The position numbers and the translations under genes are program-made. A stretch of DNA of 34,150 nucleotides from Planctomycetota bacterium (lineage in GTDB: Bacteria; Planctomycetota; Planctomycetia; Pirellulales; Pirellulaceae), in assembly GCA_029259935.1 (NCBI GenBank), contig JAJDEH010000113.1, positions 1-34,150 on the forward strand, written 5' to 3'. This document shows positions 8,610 to 18,100 of this stretch, piece by piece; the stretch's first letter is position 1, and each line of letters starts with the position of its first letter. The notes under the pieces are model-generated. The model was given only the letters and a program-made list of their open reading frames with translations, was not told where the DNA came from and made no database searches.

Positions 8610-8720
8610 CGAATAATTCGAATATCGAAATCCGAAACAAATTTAAAATCCGAAATGCAAATGTCCGAAACCGTGAAGAATTGGGCGGCGATGATGCGAC
8701 ATTTGAAATTCGGATCACCT
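8610..8720. repeat. Extragenic repeat with 18-base period between exbB and exbD
   Basis: The 165-base gap between exbB and exbD holds AAATCCGAAA at 8628-8637 and again at 8646-8655, TCCGAAA at 8664-8670, and an inverted ATTCGGAT near 8708-8715. The copies are 18 bases apart. The stretch is visibly AT-richer than the genes around it and resembles no coding sequence. I suspect a dispersed extragenic repeat, but the window has only this copy. Confidence 0.5.
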
Positions 8721-8736
8721 CGGAAGTGAACGCATA

Positions 8737-9153
8737 ATGGCCGTGGAGCTCAAAAAGGGACGGGCGCTCGCCGCGCTCAACATCACACCGCTCATCGATG
8801 TGGTGTTTCTGCTGCTGATCTTTTTCCTCGTCGCGACCCGCTTCGCCGAGGAGGATCTAGAAATGGACTTTCCGATGCCCACCGCCAGCGAAGCGATGCC
8901 GATGGTGATCGAACCGAAAGAGATTTTTGTCAATATAGACCGCACCGGTAAGATTCACTTTAACGGCGGCATTGTGACCGAACAGCAGTTAGAAGGGCAT
9001 TTAAGAACCGCGAAGTCCGCCAATCCTCTCACGCAATCCGTGATCATTCGAGCGGATAAACGGGTAGAATTGCAGCCAGCGGTCAGCGTGATGAATCTCT
9101 GCAAAAAAGTTGGTATCGAATCGTACTCGATCACCATCGACGGCGAAAGTTGA
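8737..9153 (+). CDS. exbD: ExbD/TolR-family biopolymer transport protein
   Basis: Encodes 138 residues, the normal size for the family. It has one N-terminal membrane helix (residues 16-36) opening with LNITPLIDVVFLLLIFFLV. Asp21 is at the position of the proton-carrying Asp of ExbD (Asp25) and TolR (Asp23). The periplasmic part shows the usual ending V-I-I-R-A-D-K...V-M-N-L-C-K-K-V-G-I-E, the conserved beta-alpha unit. It should pair with the ExbB homologue 165 bases upstream and drive the TonB/TolA-like protein that starts 19 bases after its stop. A GGAAG about 13 bases before ATG is a weak ribosome binding site. Confidence 0.93.
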   Translation: MAVELKKGRALAALNITPLIDVVFLLLIFFLVATRFAEEDLEMDFPMPTASEAMPMVIEPKEIFVNIDRTGKIHFNGGIVTEQQLEGHLRTAKSANPLTQSVIIRADKRVELQPAVSVMNLCKKVGIESYSITIDGES

Positions 9154-9172
9154 TAGGCAAGGGAGTGAATCG

Positions 9173-12100
9173 ATGGCAAAGATCCGGCGGATAATTCGCA
9201 AGCAGGAAACTGCGAGTGAAGCGTTTGAGGATCAATTCTGGCCGGTTCTGGTAGCGCTGTTCGTGCTCGGCGGGTTCTTGCTCAGCTTGATCCTGGTCTA
9301 CATCAATCGGCCGTGGATGCTGGTGGGATCGCTGATCGTCTTGCCCGTGCTGATCGGTGCCATGATCTTCGCGCTCAGCAAGATCCGCAGCCGTTACATC
9401 AAGCGCTGGATGCAATTCGCCTTGGTAATTAGCCTGATCCTGCACTTGGGGCTGGCGGTCATGACCGAGCGAATCGTGGTTTTCAGCAAGATGCTGCGGC
9501 CCAATGAAGACATCGTCGATTTGCAGCGCCCGCGTGAAGTCGTCACGCCCAACTATACACATGTCCCTCGGCGCGATAGACAACAACTTGAATTCGAACG
9601 CATCGTCGAAACCGATACGCCGCGGCCCGAACCAGAAGAACTGGAGCGGGAACAGCCCGAAGTAGAAGAACCGCCCCCACGCCCCCAACCAACGGAAGTT
9701 CCCGAGCCGAAGCCGACCGTTCAACCGACCGCCAATCAGCGCCGCCAGCCATCGGAAACCGCGCCCCGTCAAAGCAACACGCTTTCCAAGCTAACCAAAC
9801 AAGAAACTCGGCTCGACGTGGCTCGCTCGGGCACCGCCGCCGAGCTTCCGGAAACGTCGCGCCAGTCGCCCAGTCGAGCTGTCCAGCCGACCGAAACGAC
9901 CGTCCAGCGAAGTGAATCGCAGCGCGTTCCGCGCCGCCAAGCGGTTCAAGAACCAGCTACGCAGGTGAATAGCGCCTCGGTCGCGACGGCGCGGCGCGAA
10001 CAGCGGGAAGCGCCGCGCGTGGAAACGACGGCCGCCGCCACGCTGCCTCGTGAAGTTGCCGAACCCAAGATCACGCCACGAGCGGACGTCCAAGCCGCCG
10101 CGCTGCCCACCACCGCGCGCTCAACGGATCAACAAGCCCAACCGACTCCCGTTTCCGAGGTCAAGCGCGCCACCGCTCCGCCGCCGTCACCCCGACGGGC
10201 CGAGCCAACGGTCGACCAGGTCGCCCAAGTGAACGCCGCCCAACCCCAACGGCGCAGCGAGCAACCGCCCACACCCACGGAAACAACCAGCCAGCCGCGA
10301 CCTTCGCCCCGAACGGAACGAATGAATGCGGTCGCTCAATCGTCCCGACCCGAGACACCGCAATCACAGCCGACGCCGCGCGCCACTTCGCAAGCCAGTC
10401 AGGTCCGCCCAAGCCCCGCCCCGCCAGTTCAAAGGGCGGACACCTCACCTTCCGCTTCGGCTCGCGCCGAGCGGTCCGCCGATGCTCCGCAACAAGTGGC
10501 GACCACCCAACCGTCACAGCGGAGAACCGAACGTTCGCAACAACCGGCTCGATCGCAGCGTGTCACTCAAGCCCAACGGACCACCAGAACGGAAGGCGTA
10601 ACGTCCGCCGCCCGCGCGGAAGTCGCCACGCCGGCCAGCCGATCCGAGCAGCGAACCGCCAGTGTGCCCGCCGCGGCCATGCGCGCGGCTCAGGCAACTC
10701 GCAGCACTACCGCCGACGCTCCCACGACGCAGGCCAGCTCAGCCGCCGCGGCCACGACACCCTCGCCGCGTGCCGAAGCCTCGCAAACCGCGCGCCGGCA
10801 GCCGCGCGCACAAAATGCTCCGACCGTGGCCAGCGCGCCTGAATCGGTGAGCCGGGCGAGAACCGATACTCGAGCCACGCCTAGTGTTTCCACCATGGCC
10901 GCCGCGACCAACGCGGCTCAAGCTCCCGCTCGATCAACGACCGACGCTGTGCGGCCCACGAATTCGGCGGTCGCTCGTCAAAGCAACGATGCTCCGACCG
11001 CCAACCGAGTGCAGGCCGCCCAACCGACTCAATCCGCCAGCCCTTCCACCCAAGTCGCTGGTGTGTCGCGAGTTCGCGCGGAATCTTCGCAGCGGCCGAG
11101 CGTGAATCCCACCGCGCGGAGCAGCGATTCGCCCGCGCGAGCCGCCCGCTCGTCGGTCGTCGCGACATCGCCCACGGCGGTGGAGTCGCCGTCGCTTGCC
11201 AAGGCCGAGCAGGGCAGGGGGAACCCTTCGATTCAGCCGTCTCGCACGGCCGTTGCACGATCGGAAAGCGGAACGGCCGGCGCGGGGCGATCGGCTAACG
11301 TGGACCGTGCCTTGCCATCCAGCCGGAACCCGGCACTCAACGCGTCCGATGCCGCCCAGCGGCCGCGTGCCACGCAAAACACACCCAATGGATCCGACTT
11401 TTCGCCGATGGAAGTTGCCCAAGTGCCTCGCAGCGCGGCCGATGCCCAGGTTCCCAACGCCAGCGTCGCCGCGACGGATGTCGACGTCGCCGATCGCACT
11501 GGATCGTCTCGTCCGACGGTGACTAACACCTCGTCCAGCGCCGCGACTCGGGCCACGCGCTCGACAGCCAACGACGGTCCTGTCACGGCCGCCGCCGGCT
11601 CGTCCCAGGCTGACCTAGGACCGAAGCAAGTGGTCGCCGAAGAACTGGCCGGGCGGGCATCGGGCGGCGGACAACCGCAAGTGAGTTTCGAATCCCAATC
11701 GAACGAAGTTCCTCGCGCCGAAGCTGGCGGAGCGCCTAGCATGGCGTTGGCGGCCACTCAGGTCGCGGACGAGCCAAGCGCGCCGCGAGCCGCCGGCGGT
11801 GGTCAACCCAACGTCGCCATTCAACCTGAAGCGACTTCGGTTGCCAGGGCAGAGCACGGCGATGACGCGCCCGTAACAGGCGGTCCGAGTGCCGAAGCGG
11901 AAAGTGGCCCGCAAACGGAACCGAGTACGGCCAACCTGGTGGCGGATGCCTCGTCGGCCCGCGCCGAAGCCGGGGAAGCCGTCATCGACGCGGCCCAATC
12001 CGGCGGGGGCGATCCCAAGGACGACGAAGAAGACGAAGAAGAACTAGCTCGCAACGAACGGGCCGCGGCGGGCGGCGGCACACTAACCACGACCGCGGCG

Positions 12101-14443
12101 GCCGACTTGCCGGCATCGACAGTTGAAGCCGCAACGGGTGACGAAGCATCGCGGATCGCCCAGATGCAAAGAGTCGGAGATGTGGCCCGCGACGACTTGG
12201 CGGCTACCGCCGGTGCCCAGCCAGGCAAGCTAAGCAGCGCTAGTCAGGTTCCATCGGCGATTAGTGGGGACCAGACGGCCCGCGCGGAAGCGGCAAGTGC
12301 ATCCGGCGCGGAATCAAAACAAAGCGTCACGGGACAGCAAGTCGCCCGCGGTAGGCGATCGGAGCGTGCGGGTCTGGCAACTTCAAGTACGGCAGCGGAT
12401 ATCGCCGCCGCGCCCGCCAGCGTTCAGCAGGGCACGGGACAGCCCGGCCCCACTTCCACGGAAGTCGCGCGGGCTAACACCGACACCGGGACGACCGGCA
12501 CGGGCCAATCGTCCGGTGCCGCCGAGAGCGCCGCGACGGTATCCGCGTCGGGCAATCAGGTGGCCCGGGCCGAATCGTCGACATCCGCGACTCGCGCGGG
12601 GATTTCCGCCGAGGGCAAGGCCGCTTCGCGTGCCGATTCGAATGCCCAACTAGTGGCCAGTGTCCAAGCGGAAGAAGTCGCCCCAGCCGGCCTACCGAAT
12701 TCGGGAGGCGCGCCGGCTGTTGAATCGCTCGCCCAGGGACTGGAAGTGACTCGAATCATCAGCGGAGCCACCGCGCCCGCCGTGGCCGGACCCGCCGGCG
12801 CGATCTCCGGCCAGCAAGTCGTGGCCGCCACGACCAGTATCGTGGCCGGGTCGAACATTGGCATGCGAGCCAGTTCGCCCGACCAAGACAAGGGCCGCGT
12901 TTCAGTCGCCAACGCGAATGCAGGGGCTCCGCTTCGCCGCTCGACGGACCTCAAGTTGCCGACGGGAACTTCCGCCGATCCGTCCGCCGAAGTGGTTCAG
13001 TCAGGTGCCACGCCGTCCACTTCCGCCAAGTCGCGCGACGCGTTGGGCGGCATCGAAACCGGCCCACTGACTCGGCAAACGAGCGGCGGCTTGGCCACGA
13101 ATGTGTCCGCGCCGGAAGGCGTCGGAGGACTGGGAAGCGAGTACGCCCCAAACACGGGCGTCAACAGTCGACGAGCTAGAAAAGACAGTGAAGAAGTGCA
13201 GGCTGTCGCCAATACGCGGTTTCTGCGCACAGAAAGCGGGGGAAAAGTCAGCACGAATACCTCGGCCGTCGTTACCACGGACGCCTTCCGAGGACGAACC
13301 CCAAGCAAAAAGGGCGGCGGCGGACCGACAAGTTCTGGTCCCAGCACGGAACGATCGATCGAGATGGGGTTGGCCTATCTCAAACGAGTGCAAATGCCGG
13401 ATGGCCGCTGGAGCCTCAATTATTCAGGTTCGCGAACCACCAAGCTACGAAACGGCCGCGAAGTACTCAACAGTGACACGGCGGCCACGGGCCTCGCCTT
13501 GCTGGCCTTTCAAGGCGCGGGGTATACGCATCGTGAATGGAACTACGCCGACGACATGCGCTCCGCGGTTCAATGGCTGGTGAAAAACCAAAAAGAGAAT
13601 GGCGATCTTTATCTGAAGATGGACGAGTATTCGACCAAGAGCGCCTGGCTCTACAGCCACAGCATCGCCGCACTGGCACTATGCGAAGCTTACGGCATGA
13701 CGGGCGATCCCGAACTGCGTGAACCGGCGCAGAAATCGCTAGACTTCATTGTCAGTTCGCAACACGAAAAGCACGGCGGGTGGCGTTACCGTCCGGGATT
13801 CAGTAGCGATACTTCGGTCACGGGATGGATGATGATGGCTCTTTACAGTGGCGACCTGGCGGGATTGAAAGTGCCCACCGAAACGTACGACAACATTCGC
13901 AAGTGGCTCGACCTGGCGCAGAAATCCGAGACCGAGCGGCATTTGTATCGGTACAACCCATTCGCCAGAGACGGAGTAGACAAGCGTGGCCGAAAATTCA
14001 ATCGTCAGGCTGCCCGCACGGCAAGCCGCACGATGACTTCGGTCGGCTTGTTGATGAGGTTGTATTCCGGCTGGCAACGTAGCAATCCGGATATGAAAAA
14101 AGGAGCCGACTATCTGCTCCAGAACTTGCCGACCCACGGTCGAGTTTCCAGCGTCGTTGACCCTCGCCACCGGCGCGACACTTACTACTGGTATTACGCC
14201 ACGCAGGTCATGAGCCACATGGGCGGCGAGTATTGGAAGAAGTGGGAGGAACGCTTGCACCCGTTGCTGGTGAATTCGCAAACCACGCGCGGCACGAACG
14301 CGGGCAGTTGGGATCCGGGCGGTTCCGTCCCGGATCGCTGGGGCAACTATGGCGGCCGCATTTATGTCACGACGATGAATCTGCTGTCGCTCGAAGTGCA
14401 ATATCGCAAGCTGCCCCTGTACGACAATACAGCGGCGGATTGA
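9173..14443 (+). CDS. TonB/TolA-like energy transducer with a C-terminal alpha/alpha-toroid
   Basis: Encodes 1756 residues. ATG 9173 has GGGAG seven bases upstream. Three membrane helices lie at about residues 24-44, 48-69 and 80-98. The third contains S87-L-I-L-H91, the S-x3-H spacing of TonB (Ser16, His20) and TolA. It is followed by a Pro/Glu-rich stretch (PRPEPEELEREQPEVEEPPP). Residues of about 150-1390 are low-complexity, rich in Ala, Ser, Thr, Gln, Pro and Arg, with recurring VARAE-like motifs and an acidic patch near 950. Residues of about 1391-1745 form a prenyltransferase/squalene-oxidase-type toroid: repeats begin as in LAYLKRVQMPDGRWSL, AVQWLVKNQKENGDLYL, SLDFIVSSQHEKHGGWRY, with helices such as TAATGLALLAFQGAGYTH. 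No DxDD cyclase motif was noticed, so it is probably a binding or scaffold domain. The context with exbB and exbD supports an energised role. Precise function unknown. Confidence 0.8.
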   Translation: MAKIRRIIRKQETASEAFEDQFWPVLVALFVLGGFLLSLILVYINRPWMLVGSLIVLPVLIGAMIFALSKIRSRYIKRWMQFALVISLILHLGLAVMTERIVVFSKMLRPNEDIVDLQRPREVVTPNYTHVPRRDRQQLEFERIVETDTPRPEPEELEREQPEVEEPPPRPQPTEVPEPKPTVQPTANQRRQPSETAPRQSNTLSKLTKQETRLDVARSGTAAELPETSRQSPSRAVQPTETTVQRSESQRVPRRQAVQEPATQVNSASVATARREQREAPRVETTAAATLPREVAEPKITPRADVQAAALPTTARSTDQQAQPTPVSEVKRATAPPPSPRRAEPTVDQVAQVNAAQPQRRSEQPPTPTETTSQPRPSPRTERMNAVAQSSRPETPQSQPTPRATSQASQVRPSPAPPVQRADTSPSASARAERSADAPQQVATTQPSQRRTERSQQPARSQRVTQAQRTTRTEGVTSAARAEVATPASRSEQRTASVPAAAMRAAQATRSTTADAPTTQASSAAAATTPSPRAEASQTARRQPRAQNAPTVASAPESVSRARTDTRATPSVSTMAAATNAAQAPARSTTDAVRPTNSAVARQSNDAPTANRVQAAQPTQSASPSTQVAGVSRVRAESSQRPSVNPTARSSDSPARAARSSVVATSPTAVESPSLAKAEQGRGNPSIQPSRTAVARSESGTAGAGRSANVDRALPSSRNPALNASDAAQRPRATQNTPNGSDFSPMEVAQVPRSAADAQVPNASVAATDVDVADRTGSSRPTVTNTSSSAATRATRSTANDGPVTAAAGSSQADLGPKQVVAEELAGRASGGGQPQVSFESQSNEVPRAEAGGAPSMALAATQVADEPSAPRAAGGGQPNVAIQPEATSVARAEHGDDAPVTGGPSAEAESGPQTEPSTANLVADASSARAEAGEAVIDAAQSGGGDPKDDEEDEEELARNERAAAGGGTLTTTAAADLPASTVEAATGDEASRIAQMQRVGDVARDDLAATAGAQPGKLSSASQVPSAISGDQTARAEAASASGAESKQSVTGQQVARGRRSERAGLATSSTAADIAAAPASVQQGTGQPGPTSTEVARANTDTGTTGTGQSSGAAESAATVSASGNQVARAESSTSATRAGISAEGKAASRADSNAQLVASVQAEEVAPAGLPNSGGAPAVESLAQGLEVTRIISGATAPAVAGPAGAISGQQVVAATTSIVAGSNIGMRASSPDQDKGRVSVANANAGAPLRRSTDLKLPTGTSADPSAEVVQSGATPSTSAKSRDALGGIETGPLTRQTSGGLATNVSAPEGVGGLGSEYAPNTGVNSRRARKDSEEVQAVANTRFLRTESGGKVSTNTSAVVTTDAFRGRTPSKKGGGGPTSSGPSTERSIEMGLAYLKRVQMPDGRWSLNYSGSRTTKLRNGREVLNSDTAATGLALLAFQGAGYTHREWNYADDMRSAVQWLVKNQKENGDLYLKMDEYSTKSAWLYSHSIAALALCEAYGMTGDPELREPAQKSLDFIVSSQHEKHGGWRYRPGFSSDTSVTGWMMMALYSGDLAGLKVPTETYDNIRKWLDLAQKSETERHLYRYNPFARDGVDKRGRKFNRQAARTASRTMTSVGLLMRLYSGWQRSNPDMKKGADYLLQNLPTHGRVSSVVDPRHRRDTYYWYYATQVMSHMGGEYWKKWEERLHPLLVNSQTTRGTNAGSWDPGGSVPDRWGNYGGRIYVTTMNLLSLEVQYRKLPLYDNTAAD

Positions 14444-14463
14444 GCGGAATTCACGTTTTCCGC
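14444..14463 (+). terminator. Weak stem-loop after the TonB-like gene
   Basis: GCGGAA (14444-14449) and TTCCGC (14458-14463) form a 6-bp stem with an eight-base loop just after the stop codon. The T-rich stretch after it is poor, so termination is only possible. It would separate the cluster from the ECF sigma factor gene. Confidence 0.25.
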
Positions 14464-14569
14464 GGCATTCTTATTGGGGCCAGCCCGCGCCGCGGTCATC
14501 GGTCGGGTATTCTTGAAACGGCGCGCCCCATTCGCGGGCCTCTTACGCCTAGATTACCAGGGACCGAAG

Positions 14570-15157
14570 ATGACTCAGGAAAACGACAACGAAAGCCGGG
14601 ATTTGGACGACTTTCGGGAGTATTTGATGACCATCGCTCGCCTGCAATTGGAGCCGCAACTACGGGACAAGCTGGACGCGTCCGACGTGGTCCAGCAAAC
14701 TCTGCTTGAAGCACACCAACAGCGACGCCAATTGCGCGGCCAAACCAAGGCGGAACTGGCCGGCTGGTTGAAGCAGATCTTGGTCCACAACCTGATGGAT
14801 GTCATTCGCGCGTTTCGAGGCCAGAAGCGCGATATTGCCCGCGAGCGGGCGCTCGACGCGTCGCTCAATCGCTCGTCGGCCCGATTGGAGGCAGTGCTGG
14901 CGGCCGATCAATCGACTCCCAGTCAGACTCTTCAGTGCGGTGAACAGTCGCTGCAACTGGCGGACGCCCTGGCCAAGTTGCCGGATGCACAGCGCGAGGC
15001 GCTCGTATTGCAGCATTGGCATGGCTGGTCGGTCGCACAAATTGCCGAACATATGGGACGCGGACGCACGGCGATTGCCGGGTTGCTGAAACGTGGTTTG
15101 CAAAATCTGCGCGGCGAACTCGGCCCCCAAGAAACGCTTGACACCGATTCCCACTAA
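14570..15157 (+). CDS. ECF-type RNA polymerase sigma factor
   Basis: Encodes 195 residues. Region 2 is seen in LRDKLDASDVVQQTLLEAHQ and ELAGWLKQILVHNLMDVIRAFRG (residues about 37-90). Region 4 is seen in ALAKLPDAQREALVLQHWHGWSVAQIAEHMGRGRTAIAGLLKRGLQNLR, a helix-turn-helix for -35 recognition. The planctomycete hallmark D-A-S-D-V-V-Q-Q-T replaces the canonical region 2.1/2.2 start. The start ATG has AGGGA about nine bases upstream. Forty-two bases after its stop lies the kinase-WD40 gene, and such neighbouring pairs are known in planctomycetes, where kinases may control the sigma factor in place of a membrane anti-sigma factor. No anti-sigma gene with a zinc-binding motif is seen. Its target promoters cannot be told from the sequence. 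Confidence 0.9.
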   Translation: MTQENDNESRDLDDFREYLMTIARLQLEPQLRDKLDASDVVQQTLLEAHQQRRQLRGQTKAELAGWLKQILVHNLMDVIRAFRGQKRDIARERALDASLNRSSARLEAVLAADQSTPSQTLQCGEQSLQLADALAKLPDAQREALVLQHWHGWSVAQIAEHMGRGRTAIAGLLKRGLQNLRGELGPQETLDTDSH

Positions 15158-15199
15158 TCATCCAACAGTTGAATTCCGTTCCCCTCGGGAGTGACACAC

Positions 15200-18100
15200 A
15201 TGACAGCCGGTTCGCTTGATTCAGCGGCGCGCGACGAGCGAGTCAACGAGGCGATCGCGGATTATCTGGATGCCGTCCACGCGGGCCAGGTTCCCGACGA
15301 ACAGGAGTTCCTCAGGCAGCACACGGATGTCGCGGCGGACCTTCGCCAGTTTCTCGCGAATCGCAAGCAATTTCAACAACTCGCGGATTCCTTGGGACCG
15401 ATTTCATCGAATGCCCTCCAAGTTGCCGGTCAACCGACACTGGCTGGCTTCAGCGTGACGGACGACGGCGAAGCAACGCCCCTGCAAGGAGCGACGCTGC
15501 GTTATTTTGGCGATTACGTGCTGCTGGAGCAGATCGCCCGCGGCGGAATGGGAGTCATCTACAAAGCGCGGCAAGAGTCGCTGAATCGAGTCGTCGCGGT
15601 CAAGTTGATTCTGGCCGGAGAACTCGCGTCCGAAGACGATGTGAAACGTTTCTATTCGGAAGCCAAGGTCGCCGCCAGCTTGCATCATCCGAACATCGTC
15701 GCCATCCATGAAGTCGGCCAGCACCAAGGGCAGCACTACTTCTCGATGGACTACGTGCGCGGAACGAGCCTGGCGGAACAAATTCGCCGGCAGCCGTTAT
15801 CGACCGAGGACGCGGTCCAGTATGTGAAGACCATCGCCGAAGCGATTCATTACGCCCATCAGCAAGGCACGTTGCACCGCGATCTCAAGCCGTCCAACAT
15901 TCTCATCGACGAACAGAATCAACCGCGCATTACCGATTTTGGTTTGGCCAAGCAGGTTTCCGGCGACAGTGACCTCACGGCGACAGGCCAAATCCTGGGG
16001 ACGCCAAATTACATGCCGCCCGAACAGGCGATGGCCAAGCCCAGCCTGATTGGACCGCCGAGCGATGTGTATTCGCTGGGAGCCGTGCTTTACGAATTGC
16101 TAACCGGACGGCCGCCTTTCGTCGGCGGCACGGCGATTGAAACTTTGCTGCAGGTCCGCCAGGCGGAAGTGGTCACACCCAGGCTGCTCAACCCTTATGT
16201 GCCGCGCGACTTGGAGACCATCTGCCTGAAGTGTTTGGATAAGGAACCGCATCGGCGATATGCGACCGCCGCGCAGCTCGCCGAAGACTTGGACCGCTAC
16301 TTGACCGACGAGCCCATTTTGGCTCGACCGCTCAGTTTGCCCGTGCGAGCCTGGAAGTGGTGTCGCCGCAAGCCGCTCGTGGCGACTCTGTATACGGTCG
16401 TGATGCTTGCGTTTTTCGTGGTCATGTCGCAGTGGATGCGAGCGGAATACCATCGCCTGCGAGAAGTGCAAGCGAGAATCGCGGCGGTGAAGGCCAAGGC
16501 GAGGGCCGACCACGAGGCAATTAGGGCGGCGAATCTTGCGCTGAGGGCGGAGAATTTAGCCCGCAGCTCTCAATCTCATGCGCTGGCCGCCGAGAAGGCC
16601 CGCAAACAGCGCGAACGAAGCCTGTACATTGCCCGCATGACACTGGCGACCCAGGCGGTCGATCAAGGAAATTTCCGCCGCGCTTCGTCGCTGCTAGAGA
16701 AGTACGGCCCCCACACGTCGTTGCAATATCTACGCGGGTTCGAGTGGCATTACCTGTGGCGGCGCGTCAACCATACAGGGGCGCTGACGGTCCTTCACGG
16801 ACAACGTGTTTACGCCGTCGACGTGACTTCGGATGGCCGCTGGCTGGTCACCGGCGGCCGCGACGGAACCGCCAAGCTGTGGGATCTGGAGAGCGGCCAG
16901 CTTGAGGGAGTCTTCAAGGGGCACGAAGGATATGTCGCCTGCTTGGCGATTTCTCCCGACGGCGAAAAGCTATGCACCGGCAGCAACGACCACACGATCA
17001 AGCTGTGGGACATGGAAAGCCGCCAACCGCTGGCGACGATTGCCAGCCATGAACAGGATGTTCGCGGCGTCGCGTTTTCTACCGACGGCAAGTTGATCGC
17101 ATCCGCCGGGTGGGACCACACCGTCCGTATCCACGCGGCCGACGGCGGCAAGGAGATTGCGGTCTATCGGGATCATACCAACGCCGTGTTCGCGGTCGCA
17201 TTCTCCCCCGACGGCAAGTCGCTGGTATCCACTAGTCTCGATCAGACGATACGGCTGTGGAATCTGGAATCGGGCAAGAGTGTACTCACCATCAACAAGC
17301 CGCGAGGCCAGCGGGCTTACGCCATCGCCATTTCACCGGACGGAAAAACGATAGCCAGCGGCAGCAGTGACGACGGCGGATCGGTCGAACTCTGGGATCT
17401 AGAAACGGGTGAAAAGAAAGCCCAATTCACCGGCCATCTTGGCTTCGTGGACGCAGTCGCGTTTTCGCCGGACGGTACGACTCTGGCCAGTGGCAGCTTC
17501 GACCAGACCGTGCGGTTGTGGGATGTGGCGACGGGCGAGCAACGCGAGATATTCCGGGGCCATGCAGGCTACGTTCGCGCCGTCCGGTTTCTGCCCGGCG
17601 GATCCTCAATTGTCACGGGCTCTTTTGACGGCATGGCGAAAGTCTGGCGTTTGGGAGACGACAAGAATCTTTCGACCGCGGTCGATCGTGGCGCGCTGGC
17701 GACGGCTTGGTCTCCCGATGGCCAGACGGTGGCGGTGGGCACCTGGGGATTTGGCGTTTATTTGATTGACACGGCCACCGGACAACTGCAACACACCCTC
17801 GAAGGGCACACGGGAACGGTATACCGCACAACGTTCTCCGGCGACGGCAAACTGGTTGCATCGGCCAGCCGCGACAAAACGGTTCGAGTGTGGGATGTGG
17901 AGACGGGAATGTTGCAGCACACCTTCGAGGGACATACCAGCGCCGTCCGCTGTCTAGCCATCGCGCCAGACGGCACGACCGTTGTTTCGGCGGACGAACA
18001 AGGAGAAATCGCCTTGTGGAATATTGAGAATGGCCAGCTAATTCAGTCCCATCAGCACACCGACGAGGATGGCAAGCCGCATCCGATCAGCGCGCTGGTT

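Noticed and set aside
13345..14443. Squalene-hopene cyclase as a hopanoid enzyme
   Set aside because: Only the toroid repeat is seen; no D-x-D-D catalytic motif was noticed, the domain is about half the usual length, and it is fused to a TonB-like linker.
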